A stretch of 47,906 bases of DNA from Salinihabitans flavidus. GTDB lineage: Bacteria; Pseudomonadota; Alphaproteobacteria; Rhodobacterales; Rhodobacteraceae. Shown one piece after another: positions 19,424 through 28,729 of the stretch (positions are counted from its first letter, which is position 1; every line of letters begins with the position of its first letter). The translations under genes were made by a program, and so were the position numbers. Under the pieces are notes generated by a model. The model was not told where the DNA came from, ran no database searches, and worked only from the letters and a program-made list of their open reading frames with translations. The stretch is from the NCBI RefSeq assembly GCF_900110425.1, contig NZ_FODS01000025.1, positions 1 through 47,906 on the forward strand, read 5' to 3'.

Positions 19424-19891
19424 ATGAATATCACCGCGCGGGAAGATATCGAGGCCCCGATTGAGCATGTCTTTGAAATGCTTTCAGATTTCACTCAACA
19501 CGAACGTGCCGCGTTGCGCCGCGGGGCAGAGGTGGACCGGCTGGACAGCCTGACAGAGCCGGGGCCGGGGATGGCGTGGGACATGCGGTTTCGCATGCGC
19601 GGCAAGAACCGGCAGGTGCGGCTGGAGCTGGTGCGGTACGATCCGCCATTCGAGATGGCCTTCGCGGCACATTCCCCCAATATCGAAGCGGATTTGGTAC
19701 TCGATCTCGTGGCCCTGTCGAAGGCGCGGACACGGCTGAATCTCGCGCTGGATCTCAAGCCCAGGACGTTGTCGGCGCGTCTTTTCATCCAGTCGATGAA
19801 ACTGGCGCGCGGCTCTGTCTCCAAACGGCTTGAAAAGGGGCTCGCGGCGCAGGCGCGGGAATGGGAGGACCGCTATGCGCGCCCGGCGTGA
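19424..19891 (+). CDS. SRPBCC family protein
   Basis: The protein has 155 residues. The N-terminus MNITAREDIEAPIEHVFEML and the following FxxxERAALRR region match the START/SRPBCC helix-grip fold (bet v1-like). The beta strands run through RQVRLELVRYDPP and TRLNLALDLKP, and a long C-terminal helix ends the chain. Such proteins bind hydrophobic ligands or act in polyketide, ubiquinone or stress contexts; no ligand can be inferred. There is no signal peptide. It follows nudC by 45 bases on the same strand and may be co-transcribed. Confidence 0.8.
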   Translation: MNITAREDIEAPIEHVFEMLSDFTQHERAALRRGAEVDRLDSLTEPGPGMAWDMRFRMRGKNRQVRLELVRYDPPFEMAFAAHSPNIEADLVLDLVALSKARTRLNLALDLKPRTLSARLFIQSMKLARGSVSKRLEKGLAAQAREWEDRYARPA

Positions 19892-19911
19892 GAGAATCAG
19901 CCCAACCCCTT

Positions 19912-20043
19912 GTTAACGCTGAAAAACCCATGTCGGTAAAACGTCGGTATTTTGTCGGTATCGCGTCGGTCTCATTTTCCGAAATCGCGCCGTAAACGGG
20001 GCGCTCTTTATGGCTTGTCGATCTGTATTGAGATCGGGTTAAC
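19912..20043 (+). repeat. 11-bp-period intergenic element, copy 2 (full length)
   Basis: There are four heptamer units (TGTCGGT or CGTCGGT) at 19931, 19942, 19953 and 19964, an exact 11-base period. GTTAAC is at 19912, again 30 bases before the first of the last three units, with GAAAAACCC between. The right arm has GTAAAC at 19992 and GATCGGGTTAAC ending at 20043, aligning with copy 1 with the same 46-base distance. It lies between convergent genes (SRPBCC and pheA). Confidence 0.85.
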
Positions 20044-20316
20044 CGAAGCTGGCGTGTGGGGGTTCGGGCCGTTGGCGGCCATTTCTCCCAAGCCGCGCAT
20101 TGCCGTGCCGGGGGGCGGCCCGGCGATGCGCGGCGGCCTTCGGCCTTGATCCCGCGCGGGAGTAAAAAAGTGACTGTCCGCTCCGTCCGCATAGCGGCCG
20201 CAGGACTCTCGCCTCGGCGACTTGCGGAGATCTTGCGAAGAAATCTTCGGGAGCCTTTCGTCGTCGCGGCCCTTTGACCGAACCTGTTCAGCTTGAAGCC
20301 CGGTCCGGTCTCCGGC
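20044..20316. other. Unexplained non-coding stretch before the pheA stop
   Basis: Apart from a short palindrome TCCCGCGCGGGA next to an A-run near 20151-20168, I see no gene, RNA or clear terminator. An open frame ending at 20277 crosses the region, but it lacks a ribosome binding site and any recognisable family, so it is not called. Confidence 0.4.
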
Positions 20317-21153
20317 TCACATGTGGCGCGGCTTGGCGGCGGGGTAGACTCCGAGCACCTTCACGTCGGTGGTGAAATACTCCAGCTCGTCCATCGCGCG
20401 GCGCACCGCCGGATCGTCGGGGTGGCCCTCGATGTCGGCGTAGAACTGCGTCGCGGTGAAGGAGCCGCCGACCATGTAGCTTTCCAGCTTGGTCATGTTC
20501 ACACCGTTGGTGGCAAATCCCCCCATCGCCTTGTAGAGCGCGGCGGGAATGTTGCGCACGCGAAACACGAAGCTGGTCATCGTGCCGTGATCGCCGCGCC
20601 GTGTGTAATCGGGATCGCGCGACATGATGAGAAAGCGCGTGGTGTTGTTGCCCTCGTCCTCGATATGGCGGGCGAGAATGTCGAGCCCGTAGATTTCCGC
20701 CGCCAGATCCCCGGCCAGCGCCGCCAGTTCCGGATCGCCCAGTTCGGCCACATGCTTGGCCGATCCGGCGGTGTCGGCCCCGGTGACGCGGTGGATGTCG
20801 TGGCGGGCGAGAAAATCGCGGCACTGGCCGAGCAGGACCGCGTGGCTCATCGCGCGGCGCACGCGGCCGAGCGGCGTTCCCGGCACGGCCAGAAGGTTGA
20901 TGTGCACACGCACGAACGCCTCGTCCACGATATGCAGGCCGGACAGCGGCAGCAGGTTGTGATTGTCCGGCACGCGCCCGAAGGTGGTGTTTTCCACCGG
21001 GAGCATGGCGAGATCGGCGCGCCCCGAGCGCACCGCCTCGATCACGTCCTCGAAGGTGCGGCAGGGCAGGGCCTCCATCTCGGGGCGGGCGTCGCGGCAG
21101 GCCTGATGAGAATAGGCGCCGGGTTCCCCCTGAAAGGCGATGCGATTTGTCAT
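20317..21153 (-). CDS. pheA: Prephenate dehydratase (PheA)
   Basis: The protein has 278 residues from ATG 21153 (MTNRIAFQGEPGAYSHQACR); the upstream open frame is excluded because it has no homology and crosses the cycM start region. The PDT domain (1-180) shows LPVENTTFGRV and the catalytic TRF motif within EGNNTTRFLIM. The ACT regulatory domain (about 195-270) shows IPAALYKAMGGFATNGVNMT and the ES(Y) phenylalanine site. It converts prephenate to phenylpyruvate and is feedback-inhibited by Phe. It is monofunctional, with no chorismate mutase domain. It is divergent from cycM. Confidence 0.94.
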   Translation of the reverse strand: MTNRIAFQGEPGAYSHQACRDARPEMEALPCRTFEDVIEAVRSGRADLAMLPVENTTFGRVPDNHNLLPLSGLHIVDEAFVRVHINLLAVPGTPLGRVRRAMSHAVLLGQCRDFLARHDIHRVTGADTAGSAKHVAELGDPELAALAGDLAAEIYGLDILARHIEDEGNNTTRFLIMSRDPDYTRRGDHGTMTSFVFRVRNIPAALYKAMGGFATNGVNMTKLESYMVGGSFTATQFYADIEGHPDDPAVRRAMDELEYFTTDVKVLGVYPAAKPRHM

Positions 21154-21289
21154 GGCGGCGGTTTCCGTTGTTTCCTGTCTTTTCAGCGAATTGGTCAAAC
21201 TCGGGCGTTTCGTCGCGGTAACTATAACTTGCACTCGCCAAGAGGAAGCGGATAGAACCGCCCGAAAGGCCACGAGACGGAAACGTAGC

Positions 21290-21814
21290 ATGTTTGACAC
21301 GATGACTTTCACCAAGATCCTGGGCGCGTTTTGCGGCGCGCTTCTGGTTTTCCTGCTGGGCAAGTGGGCGGCGGAGACGCTTTATCATACCGGCGGCGGC
21401 CATGGCGACGAGCAGCAGGCCTATGTCATCGAGGTCGATGACGCGGGCGATGGTGACGATGCGGCGGAGGCCGAGGACGAACCGACGTTCGAGGAACTTC
21501 TTGCGTCGGCCGATCCGGACAAGGGCCAGCGTGTCTATAACAAGTGCCGGGCCTGCCACAAGATCGAGGATGGCGAGAACGCCACCGGGCCGCATCTCTA
21601 TGGCGTTGTGGGCCGCGATGTGGGGTCGGTCGACGGGTTCAACTATTCCGGCAGCCTCGTTGCGGTGGCCGATGTGTGGACGCCCGAGAATCTGAGCGCA
21701 TTTCTGGAAAATCCCAGCGGGTTCGCACCGGGCACGCGGATGTCGTTTGCCGGGCTGCGCAGCGCCGAGGATCGTGCCGACGTGATCGCCTATCTTGAGG
21801 GTATTGGCGGCTGA
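21290..21814 (+). CDS. cycM: Membrane-anchored cytochrome c (CycM / c552 type)
   Basis: The protein has 174 residues. An N-terminal uncleaved anchor lies at about 8-30 (ILGAFCGALLVFLLGKW), followed by an acidic flexible linker (about 40-70). A class I cytochrome c domain carries the haem motif CRACH at 86-90 and the axial methionine Met151 (TRMSFAGL). It matches the Paracoccus CycM / Rhodobacter cytochrome cy arrangement, in which a tethered cytochrome passes electrons from bc1 to terminal oxidases in the periplasm. It could feed the cbb3 or aa3 oxidase. A strong terminator follows. Confidence 0.92.
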   Translation: MFDTMTFTKILGAFCGALLVFLLGKWAAETLYHTGGGHGDEQQAYVIEVDDAGDGDDAAEAEDEPTFEELLASADPDKGQRVYNKCRACHKIEDGENATGPHLYGVVGRDVGSVDGFNYSGSLVAVADVWTPENLSAFLENPSGFAPGTRMSFAGLRSAEDRADVIAYLEGIGG

Positions 21815-21836
21815 TCGGCGGGCGCATGGATTTGCA

Positions 21837-21867
21837 GGGCCGTTGCCGGAAGGCGGCGGCCCTTTTT
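21837..21867 (+). terminator. Rho-independent terminator after cycM
   Basis: An 11-base stem GGGCCGTTGCC / GGCGGCGGCCC (two G-U pairs) with a GGAA loop is followed directly by five Ts, 22 bases behind the cycM stop codon. Confidence 0.85.
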
Positions 21868-22006
21868 CATGTGCGGGGGCAGGGGTGCACACGGGCAATT
21901 TATCCCGGCGCGTCCATTGAGCCCTTGAATGTCGCGGCGCGCGGCCTTTAGCTTGACGCAGCAGAATGATTGCCAGCCGGACCTGACCGACGGAAGGAAA
22001 ACCCCG

Positions 22007-23926
22007 ATGCCCCGCACCCGGACCCTGACCCATTCCGCCCCGAGACTGTTGCTGGCCCTTCTGGGGCTTGTCTGGCTCAGCGCGGCGGCGCTGGCGCAGG
22101 AGGAAGGCGGCGAGGAGATCATCCGCTCGCACGGGTATTCCTATTTCGGGGATCTGACATATCCGCCCGATTTCGAGCATTTCGACTATGTGAACCCCGA
22201 CGCGCCGAAGGGAGGGGAGATCTCTCTCTGGGCGCCGGGGACGTTCGATTCGCTCAACCCCTATTCGCGCAAGGGGCGCGCGGGGCGCTATAGCTGGATG
22301 ATGTATGAATCGCTTCTGGGCGAGATGCCGACCACCGGCGGGGGGCTGCCGGCGGATGTCTATGGCGAGGGCTACGGGCTTCTGGCCGAGCGGCTGGAAT
22401 ATGACGCGGACAAGACATGGGTGATTTTCCACATGCGGCCCGAGGCGCGGTTTTCCAATGGCACGCCGGTGACGGCGCATGACGTGGTGTTCTCGCACAA
22501 CCTACTGCTGGAGCAGGGGCTGCCGTCCTATGCGCAGGCGGTGAAGAAACGGGTGCTGAGCGCCGAGGCGCTCGACGATCACCGGGTGAAATTCACCTTT
22601 GCGGAGGATATTTCGCGGCGCAGCCTGATCGATCAGGTGGGCGGCGTGCCTGTCTGGTCGAAGGAATGGTTCGAGGAGACGGGCGCGCGGCTGGACGAGC
22701 CGCGGATGGAGACATCTCCGGGGTCGGGGCCCTATGTGGTGGACAGCTACGAGGCGAACCGCAGGATCGTCTACAAGCGCAACCCCGACTACTGGGGCCG
22801 CGATCTGCCGATCAACCGGGGGCGGCATAATTTCGACCGCATCCGGGTGGAGTATTTCGCCGATGACGGCGCCGCCTTCGAGGCGTTCAAGGCGGGCGAA
22901 TACACCTTCCGCGCCGAGGACAATTCCAAGAAATGGGCCACCGGATACGAGTTTCCGGGGATCGAGCGCGGTTGGGTGGTCAAGAAGGAGCTTCCCGATG
23001 GCACGCCGCCGGTGCCCACGGGGTTCGTGTTCAACCTTGGACGGGAGCATTTGCAGGACCGCCGCGTGCGCGAGGCGCTGTCGCTGGCGTTCAATTTCGA
23101 ATGGGTGAACGAGTCGCTGCAATACGGGCTTTTCGAGCAGCGGCATTCGTTCGTGCAGGACACCAGATTGCAGGCGAAGGGTCTGCCGGAGGGGCGCGAG
23201 CTTGAGATCCTGCAATCGCTGGGCGATCTGGTGCCAGAGGAGATGCTGACCGAGCCGGCGGTGCGCGCGCACAGTTCTGAGGCGGGGCGGCCGACCGATC
23301 GCGGCAATCTGCGAGAGGCGATGCGGCTTCTGGATGCAGCGGGCTGGAGCGTGGGCGACGACGGGATTCGGCGCAACGCCGAAGGGGACACGCTGAGCAT
23401 CGAGATACCGCTGGCGTCCTCGACCTCGTCCACGATGTCGGCGGTGGTGGACGTGCTGACGCAGAACCTGCGGCGCATGGGCGTGGACGCGCGGTTCGAG
23501 AAGATCGACCCGGCGCAATACACGCTGATCACGCGGGACCGTGATTACGACATCGTGTTCGACAATTACGCCGCCTTCCTTGGCGCGGGCACGGGGCTCA
23601 AGCAGATGTATGGATCCGAAGAGGCGGAGTTCAGCCTGTTCAATCCGGCCGGACTGGCCAGCCCGCTGGTGGACGCGATCATTGATGTCGCGCTTGAGAC
23701 CGAAACGCGGGAGGATCAGGACGCGGCGCTGATGGCGCTGGACCGGGCGCTACGCTATGAGCGGTTCATGATCCCGGTGTGGTATAACGACAGCAACTGG
23801 GTTGCCTATTTCGACCAGTATGAGCATCCCGAGCAATTGCCGCCCTTCTCCCTCGGCACGCTGGATTTCTGGTGGTTCAACGCGGAGCGCGCGGCGGAGC
23901 TCAAGGCCGCCGGGGCATTGAGGTAA
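22007..23926 (+). CDS. yejA: YejA-type periplasmic peptide/microcin C binding protein
   Basis: The protein has 639 residues. The start at 22007 follows GGAAGGAAA and gives a clear signal peptide (residues 1-34, core [18 protein letters not shown]). The mature protein begins with the family's [20 protein letters not shown] segment and contains the SBP family 5 fold, with [20 protein letters not shown] and [13 protein letters not shown]. It is longer than general dipeptide-binding proteins, as expected for YejA. It captures oligopeptides or microcin C-like peptides for YejBEF. It is the first gene of yejABEF. Confidence 0.92.
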   Translation: MPRTRTLTHSAPRLLLALLGLVWLSAAALAQEEGGEEIIRSHGYSYFGDLTYPPDFEHFDYVNPDAPKGGEISLWAPGTFDSLNPYSRKGRAGRYSWMMYESLLGEMPTTGGGLPADVYGEGYGLLAERLEYDADKTWVIFHMRPEARFSNGTPVTAHDVVFSHNLLLEQGLPSYAQAVKKRVLSAEALDDHRVKFTFAEDISRRSLIDQVGGVPVWSKEWFEETGARLDEPRMETSPGSGPYVVDSYEANRRIVYKRNPDYWGRDLPINRGRHNFDRIRVEYFADDGAAFEAFKAGEYTFRAEDNSKKWATGYEFPGIERGWVVKKELPDGTPPVPTGFVFNLGREHLQDRRVREALSLAFNFEWVNESLQYGLFEQRHSFVQDTRLQAKGLPEGRELEILQSLGDLVPEEMLTEPAVRAHSSEAGRPTDRGNLREAMRLLDAAGWSVGDDGIRRNAEGDTLSIEIPLASSTSSTMSAVVDVLTQNLRRMGVDARFEKIDPAQYTLITRDRDYDIVFDNYAAFLGAGTGLKQMYGSEEAEFSLFNPAGLASPLVDAIIDVALETETREDQDAALMALDRALRYERFMIPVWYNDSNWVAYFDQYEHPEQLPPFSLGTLDFWWFNAERAAELKAAGALR

Positions 23927-23933
23927 ACCAGCC

Positions 23934-25022
23934 ATGGGCGCCTATATCCTGCGGCGGCTGCTGCTGATCATCCCGACGCTTCTGGGGATCATGATCGTGA
24001 ATTTCGTGCTGGTGCAATTCGTGCCGGGCGGACCGATCGAGCAGGTCATCGCGCAGGTGCAGGGTCAGGGCGATGTGTTTGAGGGCTTTGCCGGGGGCGG
24101 CGCGGACGCGGGGGGCGAAAGTTCCACGGAAGGCAACGATCAGTATATCGGCGCGCGGGGGCTTCCGCCGGAGTTCATCGAGCAGCTTGAGCGGGAATTC
24201 GGGTTCGACAAGCCGCCGGTGGAGCGGTTCTTCAACATGCTGTGGAACTACATGCGCCTCGATTTCGGGGAGAGCTATTTCCGCAAGATCGAGGTGATCG
24301 ACCTGATCATCGAGAAGCTGCCGGTGTCGGTGTCGCTGGGCCTGTGGTCCACGCTGATCGCCTATCTGGTGTCGATCCCGCTGGGTATCCGCAAGGCGGT
24401 GGGGGATGGCACGCGGTTCGACACATGGACCTCGGGCGCGATCATCGTGGCCTATGCCATCCCCGGGTTCCTGTTCGCGATCCTGCTTCTGGTGCTGTTC
24501 GCCGGCGGGTCCTACTGGAATTTCTTTCCGCTGCGGGGGCTGACGTCGGACAACTGGGAGGAGCTGAGCCTGATCGGCAAGATCGCGGACTATTTCTGGC
24601 ATATCACGCTTCCGGTGCTGGCCTCGACCATCTCGGCCTTTGCGACGCTCACGCTTCTGACCAAAAACAGCTTTCTCGACGAGATCAAGAAGCATTACGT
24701 GATCACCGCGCGGGCCAAGGGGCTCAGCGAGCGGGGCGTGCTTTACGGTCATGTGTTCCGCAATGCGATGCTGATCGTGATCGCCGGGTTTCCGGCGGTG
24801 TTCATCGGCGTTTTCTTCGGCGGGTCGGTGATCATCGAGACGATCTTCTCGCTCGACGGGCTGGGGCGCATGGGCTTCGAGGCGGCGGTGGCGCGCGATT
24901 ATCCGATCATCTTCGGCACGTTGTTCATCTTCGGGCTGATCGGGCTCATCGTCGGCATCCTGTCGGACCTGATGTATGTGCTGGTCGATCCGCGGATCGA
25001 CTTCGAGAAACGGGAGGGCTAG
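23934..25022 (+). CDS. yejB: YejB-type ABC transporter permease
   Basis: The protein has 362 residues. It starts [20 protein letters not shown], the first membrane helix of DppB-like permeases. A Gly/Ser-rich insertion near 42-70 ([20 protein letters not shown]) lies in the first periplasmic loop, as in YejB homologues. The binding-protein-dependent transport motif around 255-275 ([20 protein letters not shown]) contacts the ATPase. It forms the inner-membrane channel with YejE. It begins eight bases after yejA stops. Confidence 0.93.
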   Translation: MGAYILRRLLLIIPTLLGIMIVNFVLVQFVPGGPIEQVIAQVQGQGDVFEGFAGGGADAGGESSTEGNDQYIGARGLPPEFIEQLEREFGFDKPPVERFFNMLWNYMRLDFGESYFRKIEVIDLIIEKLPVSVSLGLWSTLIAYLVSIPLGIRKAVGDGTRFDTWTSGAIIVAYAIPGFLFAILLLVLFAGGSYWNFFPLRGLTSDNWEELSLIGKIADYFWHITLPVLASTISAFATLTLLTKNSFLDEIKKHYVITARAKGLSERGVLYGHVFRNAMLIVIAGFPAVFIGVFFGGSVIIETIFSLDGLGRMGFEAAVARDYPIIFGTLFIFGLIGLIVGILSDLMYVLVDPRIDFEKREG

Positions 25023-25063
25023 GGCGTGGTGCGGTCTGATCCCGGTACGAAAGGGGCGATGTG

Positions 25064-26170
25064 ATGGCGCTGTCCCCGATCAATCAGCGCCGCTGGCGCA
25101 ATTTCCGGCGCAACCGGCGCGCCTACTGGTCGCTGATCGTCTTTTCGGTGTTGTTCGGGCTGAGCCTCTTCGCGGAGTTTCTGGCCAACGACAAGCCGAT
25201 CCTCGTGCAGTATCGCGGCGAGTATTTCACCCCAGTCGCCAATTTCTATCCCGAAACCCGCTTTGGCGGCGATTTCGAGACCGAGGCTGTCTATACCGAT
25301 CCCGAGGTGCAATGCCTCATTGCCACCGGCGGGCTGGACCTGTGTTTCGACGATCCCGAAGGCTATATGGCGGATGCCGAAGACGGGATGATCGACGGGC
25401 AGCAGATCGAGAAGGGCTGGGCGCTCTGGCCGCCGATCCCCTACAGCTTCGACCGCCCGGTGGACCGGCCCGGCGCCGCGCCGCTGCCGCCCAACAGCCA
25501 GAACTGGCTTGGCACCGACGACACCAAGCGCGACGTGCTGGCGCGGGTGATCTATGGCTTTCGGCTGTCGATCCTGTTCACGCTCATCGTGACCACGCTG
25601 GCGAGCCTTCTGGGGGTTCTGGCCGGGGCGATACAGGGGTTTTTCGGCGGGCTGACCGACCTGATCTTTCAGCGGTTGATCGAGATCTGGAATTCGACCC
25701 CGGCGCTTTACGTGATCATCATCCTGTTCGCGATCCTGGGGCGAAGTTTCTGGCTTCTGGTTCTGGTCACGGTCCTGTTCGGCTGGACCGCGCTTGTCGG
25801 GGTGGTGCGGGCCGAGTTCCTGCGCGCGCGCAACCTTGAATACGTGCGGGCGGCCAAGGCGCTTGGCGTGGGCAATCTGACCATCATGTTCCGCCACATG
25901 CTGCCCAATGCGATGGTGGCGACGGTCACGATGCTGCCGTTCATCGTGACCGGGACGATCAGCCTTCTGGCGAGCCTCGATTTCCTCGGGTTCGGGCTGC
26001 CGTCCTCCTCACCCAGCCTCGGGGAGCTGACGCTTCAGGCCAAGCAGAACCTTCAGGCGCCATGGCTTGGCTTCACCGCGTTTTTCACCTTCGCCATCAT
26101 GCTGTCGCTGCTGGTCTTCATCTTTGAAGGGGTGCGCGACGCCTTCGACCCGAGAAAGACCTTTCAATGA
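25064..26170 (+). CDS. yejE: YejE-type ABC transporter permease
   Basis: The protein has 368 residues. ATG 25064 is preferred over GTG 25061 because AAGGGG at 25051-25056 lies seven bases before the ATG. The N-terminal helix (YWSLIVFSVLFGLSLFAEFL) is followed by a large periplasmic region typical of YejE (about 50-155). Five more helices follow, with the ATPase-contact motif EYVRAAKALGVGNLTIMFRH near 270. It pairs with YejB as the peptide channel. Its stop overlaps the yejF start (ATGA). Confidence 0.93.
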   Translation: MALSPINQRRWRNFRRNRRAYWSLIVFSVLFGLSLFAEFLANDKPILVQYRGEYFTPVANFYPETRFGGDFETEAVYTDPEVQCLIATGGLDLCFDDPEGYMADAEDGMIDGQQIEKGWALWPPIPYSFDRPVDRPGAAPLPPNSQNWLGTDDTKRDVLARVIYGFRLSILFTLIVTTLASLLGVLAGAIQGFFGGLTDLIFQRLIEIWNSTPALYVIIILFAILGRSFWLLVLVTVLFGWTALVGVVRAEFLRARNLEYVRAAKALGVGNLTIMFRHMLPNAMVATVTMLPFIVTGTISLLASLDFLGFGLPSSSPSLGELTLQAKQNLQAPWLGFTAFFTFAIMLSLLVFIFEGVRDAFDPRKTFQ

Positions 26171-27765
26171 GCATACTGGAGGTCAAGGACCTGCGCGTCG
26201 CCTTCCGGCAGGACGGGCATTTGATCGAGGCGGTCAAGGGCGTGAGCTTCAGCCTCGATCGCGGGGAGACGGTGGCGATCGTGGGCGAGAGCGGATCGGG
26301 AAAGTCGGTCACCGCGCTGTCGACAGTCTCTCTTCTGGGATCGTCGGCGGAGGTGTCGGGATCAGTCACCTACGACGGCGATCAGATGATCGGCGCGCCC
26401 GAGGCGCGGCTGCGCAAGGTGCGGGGCAACGATATTTCCTTCATCTTCCAGGAGCCGATGACATCGCTCAACCCGCTGCACACGCTGGAAAAACAATTGG
26501 CCGAATCGCTGGCGCTGCATCAGGGGCTGGTGGGCGACAAAGCCCGCGCGCGCATCCTGCATCTGCTGGAGCGGGTGGGCATCCGCGACGCGGAAAGCCG
26601 GCTGGGCGCCTATCCGCACCAGCTTTCGGGCGGGCAGCGGCAACGCGTGATGATCGCCATGGCGCTGGCCAACAAACCCGACATCCTGATCGCGGATGAG
26701 CCGACGACCGCGCTCGACGTGACCATTCAGGCGCAGATCCTCGAACTTCTGGCGGAGTTGAAGGACCGCGAGGGAATGGGGCTTTTGTTCATCACCCACG
26801 ATCTGGGGCTGGTGCGGCAGATCGCGGACCGGGTCTGCGTGATGAAGGATGGCGAGATTGTCGAAAGCGGCGCGGTGTCGGAGATTTTCGCCAATCCGCA
26901 GCATCCCTATACCCGCAAGCTGCTCAGCGCGCGTTCCGCGGGCGGGCCGGACCCGGTGCCCGAGAGCGCGGCAGAGGTGGTGCGCACCGAGGGGCTGCGC
27001 GTCTGGTTTCCGATCCTGAAGGGGTTTCTGCGGCGCACGGTGGGCCATGTGAAGGCCGTGAACGATGCGAATATCTCGGTGCGCGCGGGCGAGACTCTGG
27101 GCATCGTGGGCGAAAGCGGGTCGGGCAAGACGACGCTGGCGCTTGGCCTGATGCGGCTGATTTCGTCGGAGGGCGAGATCGTCTTTGACGGAGAGGATGT
27201 GCGCAAATGGTCCACGAAGCGGCTTCGGGCGCTGCGCAAGGACATGCAGATCGTGTTTCAGGACCCGTTCGGATCGCTCAGCCCGCGAATGAGCTGCATG
27301 CAGATCATTGCCGAGGGGCTTGGCGTGCATGGCAATCCCGGCGGGCGCGACGTGCGCACGCTTGTCGCGGAGGTGATGGAGGAGGTCGGCCTGACCCCCG
27401 CGACGATGGACCGCTATCCGCACGAGTTTTCCGGCGGGCAGCGGCAACGGATCGCGATCGCGCGGGCGATGATCCTGCGGCCCAAGCTGGTGGTGCTGGA
27501 TGAGCCGACATCGGCGCTCGACATGACGGTGCAGGTGCAGATCGTGGACCTGTTGCGCAACCTGCAACGCAAATACGGGCTGGCCTATCTCTTCATCAGC
27601 CACGATCTGCACGTGGTGCGCGCGATGAGCCACAAGATCATCGTGATGAAGGCCGGTGACGTGGTCGAGGCCGGGGAGGCGCAGTCGCTGTTTTCCAACC
27701 CGCGGAGCGATTACACGCGCGAATTGCTGGCGGCGGTGCCGGATCTGGATCTCTCTGCGGGGTAG
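26167..27765 (+). CDS. yejF: YejF-type fused ABC ATPase
   Basis: The protein has 532 residues and contains two nucleotide-binding domains in tandem. The first has Walker A GESGSGKS at 40-47 and signature LSGGQRQR with DEPTTALD; the second has GESGSGKT near 314-321, FSGGQRQR and DEPTSALD. Each is followed by an oligopeptide-transporter C-terminal segment ([13 protein letters not shown] and [13 protein letters not shown]). It energises peptide uptake through YejBE. Start and stop place it as the last gene of the operon. No defect is visible. Confidence 0.94.
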   Translation: MSILEVKDLRVAFRQDGHLIEAVKGVSFSLDRGETVAIVGESGSGKSVTALSTVSLLGSSAEVSGSVTYDGDQMIGAPEARLRKVRGNDISFIFQEPMTSLNPLHTLEKQLAESLALHQGLVGDKARARILHLLERVGIRDAESRLGAYPHQLSGGQRQRVMIAMALANKPDILIADEPTTALDVTIQAQILELLAELKDREGMGLLFITHDLGLVRQIADRVCVMKDGEIVESGAVSEIFANPQHPYTRKLLSARSAGGPDPVPESAAEVVRTEGLRVWFPILKGFLRRTVGHVKAVNDANISVRAGETLGIVGESGSGKTTLALGLMRLISSEGEIVFDGEDVRKWSTKRLRALRKDMQIVFQDPFGSLSPRMSCMQIIAEGLGVHGNPGGRDVRTLVAEVMEEVGLTPATMDRYPHEFSGGQRQRIAIARAMILRPKLVVLDEPTSALDMTVQVQIVDLLRNLQRKYGLAYLFISHDLHVVRAMSHKIIVMKAGDVVEAGEAQSLFSNPRSDYTRELLAAVPDLDLSAG

Positions 27766-27780
27766 CGCGGGCGTCTGCCG

Positions 27781-28704
27781 TCACAGGCCGGGCAGGTCGA
27801 TGACAAGCGCCGCGTGATCGGAGGCATGCGGGCGGTGATCGCCCACCGGGCCAAGGCGCGGGCCGGTATAGCGCGCGGCCTCGCGGCCCATTCCGTGGCG
27901 CAGGATACGCGGGCGGGCCTCGGGAAAGCGGGCCGCCAGCGCGGGCGAGGCGAGCATCGCATCGGGGCGGGTGTAGAAATCGCCGTGGCTGTCGTGATAG
28001 CTCCACCGTTCTTGGGCCGGGCAGCGCGCCACCAGATCCTCGGCCATCTCCGCAAGCGGCGCGTTGGCCGGAGCGTCGCCGCGCCGCGCGGTGTTCAGAT
28101 CGCCCAGAACCATCCACATCGCCCCGGCGTGATCGGCAAAGCGGCGGGCGATCAGGGTGCGCACCGCCGCCGCCTCCAGCCGCCGGATGGCGCGCGTGTC
28201 CTCCGCATCCGGATAGGGGGCCTTGAAATGGCACACGAAGAGCGTGAGCGCGGGCAGTGCCACCTCCAGACAATCGCGGCGGAACACCGGCCGGCCCGGC
28301 GCGATGCCGGGCGGGGCGCGCAGGCCAAGGGTGTCGGGTGTCTCGGCGGCGTGGCTGTGGACGGCGAGCGGCGCAGGGCGCGACAGGAGCGCCAGATCGA
28401 GCCCGCGCCCGTCATTGCCCGGCAGGCAGATCCGGTGCGGATAGGGTTCTAGCCCCGCAGGCCGCAGGAAGTAATCGTAAAAATGATCGAGCGTTTCGGC
28501 GTCGAACACCTCTTGTAGGGCGACGACATCGGCATCGGCGCGGGCCAGAACAGCCGCGGTAAGCCGCCGGTCCACCGGGTCGAGCGCCGCCGCGCCGGGG
28601 CCGCTGTCATCGGGGGCGTCGCCATCGCGCGCCCCGTCGAGCCGCGCCCACCCGTGGTCCTGGCGCAGGCGCATGTTCTGCACGTTGAATGTGGCGATCC
28701 GCAT
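27781..28704 (-). CDS. Endonuclease/exonuclease/phosphatase family protein
   Basis: The protein has 307 residues. EEP-fold motifs in order: TFNVQNM at 5-11, ALQEVFD near 62, GRGLDLALLSR near 99, VLGDLN (catalytic Asp/Asn) near 195, the DFYTRPDAML segment near 240 and the terminal catalytic SDHAALVIDLP. There is no signal peptide. Family members cleave nucleic acids, phosphoesters or sphingomyelin; the substrate is not evident. It converges on yejF with 15 bases between stops and is followed upstream by hemN on the same strand. Confidence 0.85.
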   Translation of the reverse strand: MRIATFNVQNMRLRQDHGWARLDGARDGDAPDDSGPGAAALDPVDRRLTAAVLARADADVVALQEVFDAETLDHFYDYFLRPAGLEPYPHRICLPGNDGRGLDLALLSRPAPLAVHSHAAETPDTLGLRAPPGIAPGRPVFRRDCLEVALPALTLFVCHFKAPYPDAEDTRAIRRLEAAAVRTLIARRFADHAGAMWMVLGDLNTARRGDAPANAPLAEMAEDLVARCPAQERWSYHDSHGDFYTRPDAMLASPALAARFPEARPRILRHGMGREAARYTGPRLGPVGDHRPHASDHAALVIDLPGL

Positions 28705-28729
28705 GTGCCCCCCGGGGTCGGGCCGGCGC

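Noticed and set aside
20288-22498. Minus-strand frame of 736 codons overlapping pheA, cycM and yejA
   Set aside because: Out of frame with pheA and antisense to two certain genes.
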